The notes under the pieces are model-generated. The model was not told the DNA's origin and searched no databases. It saw only the letters and a program-made list of their open reading frames with translations. Both the position numbers and the translations under genes were made by a program. From Dipteronia dyeriana (taxonomy: Eukaryota; Streptophyta; Magnoliopsida; Sapindales; Sapindaceae), in contig CM065300.1 in NCBI GenBank assembly GCA_032871835.1, forward strand, positions 112,527,088 to 112,591,087: a DNA stretch of 64,000 nucleotides, written 5' to 3'. Positions within the stretch are counted from its first letter, which is position 1, and each line of letters opens with the position of its first letter. Of this stretch, positions 45,967 to 57,600 are shown in pieces.

Positions 45967-46925
45967 AAACATGACCACGGTTTGGTTCGAACCGTGAAAC
46001 CGAATCGGAACCGTATGAAATGAGCCGGAACCGTATGAAATGAGCCGGAACCGTATGAAATGAGCCGGAACCGTAAAATCGGTTTCGAAACCGAAACCGT
46101 AACCGTAACCGTAACCGTAGGGTTGAAGGTTCATTTTCGATTCTCCTTCAAAAAAACGGCTAGAAACTAGCGGTTCGGTTTCTGTTCTAGAACCGCCGGT
46201 TCCAGACATTTTTTTATTTTTTTTAGGTTTGGGTCGTATATATTTATTTATTTATTTATATTTTTCTATCTTCTCACTATTTCTTCTTCAGTTCCAGATA
46301 ACACCATCTCTCTATTTCTTTATCTCTGATCTCTCTCCATCTCTCATTTCTTTCCTTCGATCCAAACGACAACACTCAATCACCAGACTCCCATCGATCT
46401 CTCTCTCACCGGCGATCTCTTATTCTTTCCATCACCACCGATCGTCGGTCATCTCTCTCTTTGATCTCTCTCTCTTCAAACGCCGGTCATCCCTCTCTTC
46501 TTCTTCTTCTTCTTCTCCTCTTCGATCTCTCTCTCTCTCTTTTCGATCTCTTCTTATATTGAATTTGTGATTTGTGATTCGTGTGATGATTTGTGTGATG
46601 AATGCTTGTGTGATGATTTGTGATTTTTATTTTTCTTCTTTTCTGTGATTTGTGTGATGAAGGTTGATAATAATGATTAATGATCTGGATAATTGGGGAT
46701 AATGATGATTGTTGATCTGGTTCAGAAGATGGGAGATCTGGGTATTTGGTTTGTGATAATTGATTATTGTGGATTTAAAAAAAAAACCTAACTCGAAGAA
46801 CCGTCGGAACAGGTGGAACCGGAACCGGAACCGTTTGTCTGGCGATTTCAGTTCCTATTTCAGCTCGAACCGAAACCGGCGATTCGGAACTGGAACCGAA
46901 CGAACTGTAACAGTGGACATGACTA
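45967..46925. mobile_element. Non-autonomous transposon upstream of UBP, CGGTTC-rich
   Basis: ACATGACCACGG on the left and its imperfect inverse CAGTGGACATGA on the right form terminal inverted repeats. CATATGAGT (45958-45966) and CACATGAGT (46926-46934) flank it as a duplication with one mismatch. Subterminal zones are filled with GGAACCGTATGAAATGAGCC units (three copies at 46013-46075), AACCGT repeats and, at the right, GGAACCGGAACCG. The centre is CT-rich (46290-46560) and then TGTGATG-rich. The 8-9-base duplication suggests hAT. No transposase frame. Confidence 0.65.
46013..46075. repeat. Tandem 21-bp repeat GGAACCGTATGAAATGAGCC
   Basis: Three consecutive near-identical units followed by a run of AACCGT hexamers (46095-46118), inside the left subterminal zone of the transposon. 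Such clustered short motifs are often transposase-binding sites in hAT elements. Confidence 0.8.
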
Positions 46926-46934
46926 CACATGAGT

Positions 46935-47528
46935 GTCCAATCTAGAGTTTATAGTATCAACTTTTGCAAGAGATTTTCAGTGAATGCACATCTATCAAAT
47001 ACGAGACTGATCTTTTTATAATATTGTAATCAACCTAGAGTGTATAAGATTGATTCTTAATCCCCTACAAATGATCTACCTATAGTGTATAGAATTGACC
47101 ACCCATTTGAGATTATATAAAAATTAAGATTATAGAGTCCAGATTTCATTTGAGGAGTGTACTCTTGTTTAATCCATCAATTCAATTGAGCTTCAAAAAA
47201 CCAAGTGAAGTGTATACCTAATTGTTATTGGTACAATCTAAAAGTATGACAAGTCAGCATGAATACCAGATTATGCAACGATCAGAGATGTCATGTCACC
47301 TAAAGTCAACTAGACTTGACCAACCTTAGTTGACCATGAATGACCTCATATGAACCGGTCATGTTTACCCAAACGATCAGGTGAAAATAACTTGATCGGG
47401 GAGACTAGGTTGATCAGGTGAAGGTAATTAGATCGAGTGTTAGGCCGATCGGGTCAAGACATCTGGTCGGGGATCAAGCAACCTATCGGGGTGAATGAGG
47501 TTTAGTCGGGGTTAGATAGCTAACCGGT
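46935..47528. other. Unassigned repeat with GATCGGG-type motifs
   Basis: Non-coding. 47370-47520 has a loose array of GATCGGG/GGTCGGG/GATCAGG blocks separated by about 10-25 bases. Origin unknown; it may be the continuation of the older repeat split by the 45967-46925 transposon. Confidence 0.35.
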
Positions 47529-50135
47529 TGAGCTAAAATTGTACAAACATGGTTAAATTGCCTTAAGCTAACCTATAGGGGGTGAATCGGTTTTTACACC
47601 TTTTTCAATCCCTTTGAAAAATAAACATGTTTGTCCCTCTAGCTAGCTTGAATAACAATATTTAAGATAATAAAGCATATGTAATGAACAATATCCATTA
47701 TCAAACAAAGTATTGTCAAACAAGCTTACAAGTTGCTAGTGAAAAGATTAACAAATGAAACTAAAAACAAACAATACTTGTATTCTCAAAATTATTCAAT
47801 ATGTACAAGCATTCAATCAAGAACAAACATATACAAATATACACATGCAAATATATGAGAGAGATAGGAAGAATTAACACATGATATTTTTATGTGGTAA
47901 AACATTCGTAGAGGAAACATCCACAGGTTAAATACAACAATCAGGTACTTTTATTATTGGAAAGCAGACAAGACATTCCTCAAAAGTGACCAACAAATGA
48001 CACACTATATTGGACTCGACGTCTACCCAATCCCTATAGGTAGATTGGAAACTTCTCAGAAGTGATCAACAAATGACTCACTTTCTATTGGAATTCACTC
48101 TAACCAATACCATTAAGAAGTTGGGAATTCCTCATGAGTGATCAACAAATGACTCGCTCTTAATTGGACTCCATCGCATCTCAATATCCCGGGTCAACCA
48201 ATAAAAAGTCTATTTTTTATCTGAGGCACATTTGCCTCTAGAAAATCTCTCTTACTTGATTATTCGAACCTCGTGTTCTAACCAAGACTCCTTGCTTAGC
48301 TATCCGGACCACATGTCCTAGCCAAGACTCCATGACTTTTACAAGGACTTCCTAAATGTGATCAATGAATGTAAAAATACAAACAAGCACTCAACATAGA
48401 ATATGATGATCAACACATCCTATGGGAACTAGACATATGCATGAGAGATCATAAAACAAATGTAGTCTAGTTACTAATCATGAATAATATCTGAGAATCA
48501 TGTGAAACACCACAGACACATTTAATTCCTAGAATCATTCATGTTGCTAAAACTTGAATCAATACATATACACTATGCACATATTCAAGGTTTTAGTAAC
48601 AAACACAAAAACATGCTAGAATTATGAAATGATATCAGTCAAAGTTCTAGCAAAAAAACCTAAAGCATATTTTTCTCACGATATTCAATCAAACTCTAAA
48701 TAGCTCTAAGTACTCAATCAAATGTGTTAATCCAATATATGTTTAATTAAAAGAACCTAACACGTGTATATGATATTTATCAACGAAAATCCTTCAAATG
48801 AACCACAAATAGTCGTAAATCAAAGCTAGCACAATACAATATCCAATCATGTGAAAACATAGAATGTAGAAAAATCTAACAACATGAGAGATTTTAATCA
48901 TATTCAATCTACCTTCAATAGAGTCTAAATCTCTAATCAAATTATATACACTAAACATACATAGATAGAAGAAGAAAATCAAAGGTAATTGAAAAACTTT
49001 GAAGATCAAAATATACGAAATTTTTAATAACTTAGAAGAAAATGTGCAGTCCCGTTTATGATGGAAAACCATAAAAAAAAACCTTGAATAAATGACATCA
49101 ACCTTCTTGGAAATGATAGAGGATTGATAGAGGAACAATCTCCAACTTAAATCAATTGAATTGGAGTTCAAATGAGAAAGTTATGGTATTTTGGAGATGA
49201 AAAAGTTGAGATAAAAATTTTCGCACAAGTTTTTAAAGTTCTTTTCTTGGAATAAAATGAGAGAGAGAAACATATTTTAAAGGAGAAGGAGATAATGTGG
49301 AGAGAAGAGGATCTCGACCAAAGGTGGCCATCTCTCCATCTCAGCCCCGAGATGGCGCGTGGGCATCTTATGAAGGAACACCTTTTGCCCCTGAGATGCC
49401 CATGCACCATCTCGGGGAAGGGTAGCTTGATGGCCTTCGGTAATCGCCTTTTTCATTCGCGCTCCCTTTTCGTTCTTCGACCGTTCTCCAGCCTCCAAAC
49501 TTAGAATTTGAATCTGCTCCGGATTACAAACCGGAACTCTCTCACGCACATGGATGACTATGAAACTTAGATGAGAAATTATGAATTTGACTCGATACAC
49601 GAAGACGAAGACAATAAATGGTAAGCGACCAAAAAGTTTCGTAACTCTTTACTAAGAACTTGAAATTAAATGAATATGTATCCGACATGACCGAAACTCA
49701 ATAAGGAACAATACGATACCAAATTCAAGTCCAAGGTCCATGAAACATAAACATACAAACACATAACACACAAGAATGCTATTTCCTAGACATAGTCTTA
49801 GTACATGCAATTTACAAAACTAGTCAACTTAAAATTAATACATGAGCATTCAATATCAAGTGTGTGAATGTGTTATACTAAATAAGCACAACGATGCATA
49901 GACACATGTGGATGCACTGTTTGTGTGTGAGCCTACGTCTTGTAAGAGAAATGAGGTCTAAATATACCTTTGTCAAACAATGAAGCACATTTCTCTTCGA
50001 AGACTTGATCTTGCTTGATATGTTCTCAAATCTTCTTTGAAGCTTGAATCATCATCAATCTAAGACAACTAATCAATACAAGTGAAACATTGTTTTGATA
50101 TGGAATTAATACCAACACAAACAAAAAACAGAACA
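47529..50135 (-). mobile_element. SIRE-type copia LTR (3' LTR), minus orientation
   Basis: The start at 50135 reads TGTTCTG on the minus strand, right after the polypurine tract TTTTAAAAGGGGAGAT (50136-50151), which marks a 3' LTR. The body is the inverted homologue of the solo LTR at 3864-6681, including the paired CCAAGACTCC blocks (48280-48340) and three repeats of TGATCAACAAATGACTC-like sequence (47990-48160). The left end, near the GGGGGTGAATCGG at 47578-47590, is placed at about 47529 by analogy and may be off by some tens of bases. Confidence 0.8.
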
Positions 50136-50151
50136 ATCTCCCCTTTTAAAA
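50136..50151 (-). other. Polypurine tract of the SIRE-type element
   Basis: TTTTAAAAGGGGAGAT on the minus strand directly precedes the LTR start at 50135. Confidence 0.75.
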
Positions 50152-50779
50152 AACTCCATGTCAAAACCCCTATGCATACACTAAAACAACTGCAAAGAAG
50201 ATTGGTCACAATAAGTTACAATGAGTTACACATTCTTACTAATCTTCACCAAGACTTGAACTTCTTATTGATCTTCTCTTGTAGTTACCTAAAATCAACA
50301 AAAAGCACAATATATATACAAGACAGAACACATATAGCAAATTATACTTTGGCAAGAATAAAGACTTGAACTTCTTATAGATCTTCTCTTGTAGTCACAT
50401 AAAATCAACTTAAAGCACAATGTATATACAAGAGAGAACACATATAACAAAATATACTTTGGCAAGAATAAAGCATTGAAAAATCAAATGAATTATGTAT
50501 TTCCCCTTAATACATGTCAATCCAAAGTATTCTAACTAAAATAAAAAACAATATTACATGGCACAAATGTTCAAGTTTCCAAATTAAACTAAAATGAAAC
50601 AAACAATAAAAATTTGAGAGACTTTACATATTTCTTCCCAAATACATACTTCAATAAGATTGAAACTAAGTAGCTAGCACATATATTTTTCCCCTTCATT
50701 GACATGATATGAAGCCAAAAGGAAAAGAGAATGAAATGTACCTCATGGTCATACCACTAGCCAATTGTATCACCAATGA
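50152..50779 (-). other. Non-coding region between extra ORF and 3' LTR of the SIRE-type element
   Basis: AT-rich, with a direct repeat of about 85 bases: GACTTGAACTTCTTATxGATC... at 50252 and again at 50364, each running through CTCTTGTAGTxAC, AAGCACAATxTATATACAAGA and ACTTTGGCAAGAATAAAG. No gene. Confidence 0.6.
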
Positions 50780-51467
50780 ATGTTGAACGATTGTTGGATC
50801 TCACATAATGCTTTATAGTAGATATTTTGCTTGAAGAGATGATTTCTTCCAACTCTTTAATCCTAACATCTTGTTGAGCTACATTAGCATTGAGTTCCTC
50901 AATCTTCCTTTATGATTCTTCAACCTCCATACACTACTTTTCAACCTCTTTCTTCAATTGAGTAGCCCAATCCGGAAGACAATTAGTGCTAATCACATGG
51001 CTTTCGTCTTGAGATCCACTAAAAAGTCCAAAAAAATCACAAGTCTTACCTTTGTTTTTGTATGAGATGAAAGTCACACATTTATCACTACACTTCTCTA
51101 AAGGAGGTATTAGCACATCTTCCTCTTGTATCTTCACTCCAAAATTCAAACATAATTGAGTGATAAACATCGGTAGTGCCAACTTCTTATCCAACCTTGT
51201 CAACAAAGCCACACTATCAAGAAAAGTAATAAAAACTTCTCCTAGGTTTGTGGGTCGATTAGTCACTAAGGCATACACAATCTTGATCTTCTCCTTGTTT
51301 AGCTCAGTAGTGTTAGAATATCCCACAAGACTAGTGCAAGTGAAAAGATGCAAAAAGGCACTGAAATTAGTCAATTCACTTTGACAAATAAATGCACAAT
51401 TTCTCAACTCAAAATCAATGTCATCACAAAGAGTTTTACCCACTATATTGAGATCCTCCACAATATC
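50780..51467 (-). pseudogene. Extra ORF of the SIRE-type element, cut by a copia LTR
   Basis: The minus-strand frame is open from 51467 to 50934, then continues past a TAG and a TAA (likely former CAG and CAA) to about 50780. The first part reads KIVYALVTNRPTNLGEVFI and LALPMFITQLCLNFGV, which matches the putative plant transposon protein domain found after pol in several plant retroelements. The last part (KKEVEK..., RKIEELNANVAQQDVRIKEL) is a coiled coil. A coiled-coil-bearing ORF after pol is characteristic of SIRE elements, where it is called env-like. The ATG that opens the frame at 51485 lies in the invading LTR, so the true N-terminus is lost on the other side of the insertion. Role unknown. 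Confidence 0.7.
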
Positions 51468-53506
51468 TGTTGGAACCCCGTTCACCGGTCACGCAGAGGA
51501 AGTAGGTTTTAAAATTTTCTATACATATCGTAAACGATTTGGGACCAGTGAACTTGAGATCATAATTCTTTTTCGGAACTTATACATATAAAATTATTAC
51601 AATAATAAAATATACATATATACAGGAAATTGTAATCAATATAAAGAAGATGAAAAAAATTATTACTAACGTTTGGAGACTCCTTCACTTTACGATTTGC
51701 TCTTGTCTGAACCACTCGATCTTCCTCACTATATCCTGGGATTGGTAAATGCATGTGGGTGCGTCACTGTCTTAGGAACTTAAATGGAGAATATAGAGAA
51801 ACGACTTGAAGAAACTCTTTCTTCTAAGTGAAAACAATTTATAACCATTATAGTTGTTAAGAAAAATATTATATATTTTTTTCTTTTTGTTTCAAAATGC
51901 ACGATTGCACATGCCAAAATACAAGTTTTTTTTTATACACGCACACTTGCTTGTTCTTTAAAAAAAAACTGATGCTTTTTTTTAAAAAAAAAATCATCAC
52001 GCATACATGCAATGATTCAAATATATATTTTTTGAAACCTAAAAAAAATGACCTTTTTCCTTTTCTTTTAAAGAATATATATATATATATATTCATTTTA
52101 ATCGATATCCTGTTTAGGTCGGTTTTCAAAGAATATATATATCAAATATATATTTCTTCTTTAAAAAACCTCATAATATATTTTTATTTAAAACAAAATC
52201 TTATTTTATTTTTATTAAAAGATACCATCTATTTTGAATTTAAACTATTCAAATTCAAAAATTAAATATTTAATAAAATAAAATAATCACATTATCTTAT
52301 TTTATTCAAAAACTAATATCAACAAACACCCTACATTTAGTGATTAATAACATAATTAAATAATCTTATTATTTAATTTATTTAATCACCATTATTTATT
52401 AATTAAATAATCTCATTATTCAATTAATTCCCGAATAAATACGTGTCACTTTCGTAATACAATTAATTGGACAATCTAAATAATTAACTATGACCACCCT
52501 TGTTACCTAAATCGATCGGGCTAGCAAGGGGACCTAATGGACCCACAATATTTTGAGCTCCAATAATCATCGGAATCATTAATTAAACTCTTTAATCACT
52601 ATTCATTGATTATTAACTCCGGTGATATTCCACAAAATTTCAAAGCTACACTCTCTCAAATGCAGACGCTTTTATATAGACCGATACAACTCGGTGTCCA
52701 TCGATATAGCTATTATATATGGTGTGATCCTCCACAATAGTTCATAATTAGAGCTGGGTCATAATGTCCGTTATACCCTTCTAATTACATATATCCTTTA
52801 AGTACCATTGATTCTCTAATGGACAATAAATCATATTTCCTCACGGAATTAGAAGAGCGCTCATATTGTCCAAACCTTGAATCAATCCTTAAGGGAACTA
52901 CCATCTACTTCTCACAAGAAGGAGTGGATTCCACTATTGTGTACAAACCTTCTCAGCCACAAGCCAAACCTTCTCAGCCACAAGCCAAACCTCAATTCCA
53001 ACATACGGAGCATATTGATCGGGAACTGCATCCGACCTTACCCATGGTATATCAAAGACCACGATCTAACCTCAAGGAGTCGATAAGACACTCAGGATTA
53101 AGATCACCCACATATAGCCATTTTTAGTTTATATATATGAGTCTTATCGGTAAACGAATTTTGGTGAGAGATTCATATAGATCATGGCCAGTCCTATATG
53201 ATCACATCATACAAGGTGTCTCCATTCCCATATCTCATATGAATGATTCAGGATAGAATCACCGTACATTACGGAATGGACCACAACTATAGATTAACCA
53301 CAAATAAAGTACCCAGCTTTATTTGCTATCTATGCACTCTTTAGATTACACGTCTCTCACAGTATCCATCCATATATGACACTCATATAGACAATTCAAG
53401 ATTACATACGGCAATCTAGGATGTTTATATATGCACAAGTTATAAAATAAATAACACAACAAGAATGAATTGAACTTTTCTTTTTATTTATTTCATAAAT
53501 CCAACA
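51468..53506 (-). mobile_element. Copia LTR family B, complete (3' LTR)
   Basis: A 2039-base LTR reads TGTTGG...CCAACA on the + strand. On its upper side is the polypurine tract GTGCAAGTGGGAGGT (minus strand), then RNase H sequence, so this is the 3' LTR of the minus-strand element at 53600-55020. It is inserted in the extra ORF of the SIRE-type element. The five bases outside it are ATATC (51463-51467); the matching duplication is not in the window. It contains a 14-base tandem CTTCTCAGCCACAAGCCAAAC repeat at 52952-52991. Confidence 0.88.
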
Positions 53507-55020
53507 ACCTCCCACTTGCACTAAAGCATGTGAGGCATGTTTCCTAACCCCAGACCATCTAGGTGACCCGAAAACACTTTAGCCGGTAATGTCTTCGTAA
53601 ATGGGTCATCATGATTGTCTTTTGAGGCTATCTTAGTGACGATCACATCTCCTCTCTGCACTATCTCTTTAATGAGATGATACTTTCTCTCTATATGCTT
53701 CCCTCTTTTGTGGTTTATTGGTTCTTAGGAATTAGCCATAGCACCACTGTTATCACAGTAAAGTATGATGAGCTTATCTAGATCTGGAACAACTTTAAGA
53801 TTATTCAAGAACTTACGGAGCCAAACAACCTCTTTAGCAGCTTTACAAGCAACTACATATTCGGCTTCCATGGTGGAGTCAACAATGTAAGATTGCTTGA
53901 TACTTCTCCACACAGTGGCTCCACCACTTAGGGTGAATGCTAATTCAGACATGGACTTCCTAGAATCTATGTCTGACTGAAAATTAGAATATGTGTATCC
54001 TAACGGGATCAAATCCTGTCCGGAATACACTAACGTATAATTTCTCGCCTTCAAAGATACTTGAGAATAGTTTTGACAGCAACCCAATGATCCAATCCTA
54101 GGTTGGACGAGTATCTGCTAACTACTGCCATTGCATAGCAGATGTCCGGTCTCGTGCATAACATAACATACATGAGACTACCTACTGCCAATGCAAAGGG
54201 TACACGTCTCATATCCTCAACTTCTTGAGGTGTCATAGGACACTGTTTCTTAGATAAATGAACTCCATGCCTGAAAGGTAAATTACCTTTCTTGGACTTC
54301 TGCATCGAAAATCGCATAATAATCTTATCGATATATGATGTGTGAGACAGTGCTATGAGTTTTTTCTTACATTCCTTTATAAGTTGGATCCCTAGAACAT
54401 AACTCGCCTCTCCTAAATCTTTCATTTGGAATTGGCTAGCCAGTCAACCCTTTACATCAAACAACACTCCCACATCATTCCCAATGAGTAGAATATCATC
54501 TATGTATAGGACCAAGAAAACTACTTTCTTATCAATGATATGCTTGTAGACATAAGGCTCATCGACGTTCCGCTCGAAGCCATAGGTTTTGATCATTTCA
54601 TCAAAACTAATGTTCCAAGATATAGATGCATGCTTAAGTCTATAGATGGACCTTTGCAACTTGCAAACCTTTTGCTCTTGATTTGGAGACATGAATCCCT
54701 CTAGTTGCATCATACAGATGCTATCGTCAAGATTTCCATTCAAGAATGTAGTCTTGACGTCCATCTGCCAAATTTCATAATCATAATAGGCAGCAATGGA
54801 TAAGAGAACCCTAATAGACTTAAACATGGCTAATGGCGAGAAGGTCTCTTCATAATTGACCCATTCTTTCTAGGTATAACCCTTGGCTACTAGCCTTACC
54901 TTGAAAGTCTCTACCTTCCCGTCTACTCATCTCTTTCTCTTATAGACCCATTTATACCCTATGTGTTTTACCCCATCCGGTAAGTCTACAAGATCCCAGA
55001 CTGAGTTAGAGTATGTCATA
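53507..55020 (-). pseudogene. Ty1-copia pol remnant: reverse transcriptase and RNase H
   Basis: Reading down the minus strand from 55010: VWDLVDLPDGVKHIGYKWVY, the LVAKGYT block, QMDVKTTFLNGNLDDSI, QRSIYRLKHASISWN, and the catalytic LYIDDILLIG (54506-54495). These are the order and motifs of copia reverse transcriptase. 54425-54051 continues with MKDLGEASYVLGIQL and VGSLMYVMLCTRPDICYA. 54087-53725 is RNase H with GATVWRSIKQ, STMEAEYVA and ILYCDNSGA. A TAG after GYT (near 54870) and other stops break it. The upstream half (gag, integrase, 5' LTR) is missing because the gypsy element begins at about 55021. It is closely similar to the RNase H at 13600-14305. Confidence 0.9.
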
Positions 55021-55883
55021 TGTAAATTTTATCAGATGTACACGTCATCGACAAAGAGGATAAAATTGCCAAGTGGACATCCGAATAGGCATTCAGAAAA
55101 TATCCCGCAAGATATCACCAAAGAAGAGGAACCCGAGTAAGTATAAAAACAAGTATTGAGCAAAACCTACTCGGGATCAGTTGACGTCACTCGGGATCAG
55201 CTGACGTCATGTTCTACTCTAGATCAAATGAAGTCATTCGGGATCAACTGACGTCGTGTTCTACTCGGGACAAATATGAAGAAACCCGAATAAAGAAGCC
55301 CAGCATATAACTCCCGTACGAACCAAGAATCAAGTTAAAATACGTAAAGATATCCGCCTCAAAGAAGAATTCCAAGAAGAATAGAATACCAAACAGAAAA
55401 AAGGTTCCAAATCAGGCAACAATTTTATTTCTTCAAAAAGACTACGCATTTGTAAGGAAATAAGTCCTAACTGGACTATATCACTAGAGTCACATTCAAT
55501 CTTTATACAAATCTCCGAAATAGGAAAGAAGACAGACTACTCTAAACAAGTAACCAATCATAATTAAATACAAAAAATCTTTCATTACTTGTACAAAAAG
55601 GATTAGAGTTCTATGCACATATAAATAGACCCATAATCTCGTCATGAAAAGATATAGAAGAATACAGAGAGAAAAAAGAGAGATTGAGAGTTGTAAATAT
55701 TTATTTCAATAGTGGATTTTGGCTCGGTTGTTTGTTCAACCACCCGTGGACGTTTCTCCGATCACCAGAGTTTTACCACGTAAAACTTGTGTCTAATTAC
55801 ATTATCCTTCTTTTTCTCTTTGAGATCACAGCTAAAATCCAATCTTGTTAACTTTCTCACACATTAAGAAATCGACGTCAACA
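55021..55883 (+). mobile_element. 5' LTR of a Tat-type gypsy element
   Basis: The right end is well placed: ...GACGTCAACA at 55874-55883, followed by ATTGG and a degenerate primer-binding site. The left end is taken as TGTAAATTTT at 55021, where copia coding sequence stops; TGTACACG at 55037 is an alternative. TATAAATA lies at 55620-55627. Repeated GGGATCAxxTGACGTCA blocks occur at 55174-55255 (three or four copies). Each contains TGACGTCA, a consensus site for bZIP factors. The second LTR must lie beyond 64000. Confidence 0.75.
55170..55262 (+). promoter_or_regulatory. Cluster of TGACGTCA-type elements in the LTR
   Basis: CGGGATCAGTTGACGTCA, CGGGATCAGCTGACGTCA, GATCAAATGAAGTCA and CGGGATCAACTGACGTCG follow each other at about 25-35-base spacing. 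TGACGTCA is the palindromic CRE/TGA-type core bound by plant bZIP proteins. The clustering upstream of the TATA box at 55620 suggests an enhancer, by inference. Confidence 0.5.
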
Positions 55884-55902
55884 ATTGGCCCTAGAATAAG
55901 GG
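55884..55902 (+). other. Primer-binding site region of the Tat-type element
   Basis: ATTGGCCCTAGAATAAGGGG follows the LTR end where plant gypsy elements often have ATTGGCGCCGTCTGTGGGG. The first residues agree and the rest has decayed. Confidence 0.45.
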
Positions 55903-55929
55903 GGTGAACCTCCGATTTGATTAAAGGTA

Positions 55930-57600
55930 ATGGTGGGAAGTGGAAGCAGAAACAGTTCTGAGGATATCCAAAAATCTCCAGATAACGTTCATATTGGCAA
56001 TAGTTCATAAGATCTCTCCACAACCGAGAACCAACCAACGTCTCTGGTGGGGATCCAACAAATCCCTCCGAAAATCGAAGACTTGACACGACGTTTCTGT
56101 GAGTCACTACAACAGCTGGTAGCGGAAGCGGTGAAGGAATGAGTTGATCTACTAGCTGCAGAAGAGGCGTAACATTCTAATCCTCAATTTACAAGGCTTT
56201 GTTCGTTTATAGTTGGGCCAGAACCAGATGTACCAGAAGCCGAAAGGAACTCTATTCCAATTAATCAGGTTGGACGTGAAACACCCAAAGAAGAGAAACA
56301 ACGTCAGAGGCAGAGCCATGATCAGATAGCCCATACTGACACCGCAAGCATGACCAATATAGGGATCGGTTGTCATCAGAGGTTAGTGATCGGCACCATC
56401 GCAAGCGCCATCACGGAACCATACGCCTGCAAGGATCAACCCGTGAGACTCGGTAACAAAGCGAAGAGGAGCTTGAAAAAGGCATGACAGTCACTCGGTG
56501 GTTTAACCATCATGGAGATCCGGTGGGAGATAGAGACGTTATAATTCAGAGCCTGGCCAGAGAAGTTGAAAACAATAGGCGTCAAATGGACACACTGGTT
56601 AGACGTTATGGGTACAATGACTTGTCCGATGACGATTCTGATAGTTCATTAACTAGGGACATCCTGCGAACCCCATTCCCATAAAGATTCAAGATGCCGC
56701 ACGTGGAACAGTTCAAGAAGGATACGGATCCTAAAGAACACGTCAGACGGTATAAAAGTGCTATGGCTTAGTATGCCCATAGCGACTCCTTATTATGTCT
56801 CAACTTTCCACAAACTCTAGGAGACACAAGCTAAAGATGGTTCGGAAGATTACCCCCAACAAGCATCAAAAGTTTTGATGAATTAAGTAAAAGTTTCTTA
56901 ATACAAGTTTTGGGCAACGTTCACAGAAAGAAATCAGTGGCGTACCTTTCTCAGCTGAAACAAGGGAAAGATGAGTCGCTAAAGAAATACTTAGGTAGAT
57001 TCGGCTAGGCTGTATCAGAAATCGGCAGTGCAAATGACGAAGCAATAATTGTTGCATTCATAAACAATTTACAGAATAGACGACTATCTTTTGACTTAAG
57101 AAGGGCCCGTCTAACTAGATATGCAGATATGATGGACATGGCGGGAGGATACGATGTACATGGCGGGAGGATATGCATTAGCCGAAGAAGGACAAAGGAA
57201 ACAAGCGTTATATTAACCAGACCACAGAGAAATTTCTAGGAAAATACACAAACTACACCCCTTTTCAAAAAAAGAAGAAAAAAATCTTGGCCATACTGGA
57301 AGAAAAGAGTCTGGTAAAAGAGGCAAGCTGATAGTCTCAGTTTTCCCGATGAGATACAACAAAATACTGCATATTCCACAAGGAAACCGGCCATGAGACT
57401 TCCAAGTGTTACCAGTTCAGAGATTACATAGAGACTCTCATTTGGGAAGGACACTTACAGGATATAATCTTGAAAAGGGATGAGAGGCTAGAAACAAAGA
57501 AAGAGACTAGGGCCGATCATAGCTCTGGTCGAAACCAAAGGGTCAGCCCGAGGCCAATGAAGTAATACAAACGATCTTTAGGGGACTATCAACTGGAAGA
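55930..57600 (+). pseudogene. gag of the Tat-type gypsy element
   Basis: The ATG at 55930 opens a Ser/Asn/Gln-rich N-terminal region with stops at 56008 and later. After frameshifts, 56484-56684 gives an acidic linker (NDLSDDDSDSS). 56690-57170 gives the retrotransposon gag domain, with PHVEQFKKDTDPKEHVRRYK, WFGRLPPTSIKSFDEL, LSQLKQGKDESLKKYLGRF and an AIIVAFINNL segment. Several TAG/TAA codons interrupt it. The distal part to 57600 should hold a nucleocapsid region, but it is too shifted to read a zinc knuckle with confidence. Confidence 0.8.

Noticed and set aside
46229..46570. 113-codon frame rich in Ser and Arg
   Set aside because: It follows CT-rich low-complexity DNA inside the transposon at 45967-46925 and has no domain.
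51869..52265. Overlapping hydrophobic frames on both strands
   Set aside because: Composed of poly-T/poly-A and (AT)n sequence inside LTR B; no conserved residues.
55030..55080. Minus-strand frame FILFVDDVYI resembling a copia reverse transcriptase catalytic motif
   Set aside because: The real copia YIDD lies at 54495-54506 in proper context; this stretch is short, ends in a stop and sits within the presumed gypsy LTR. Treated as chance.
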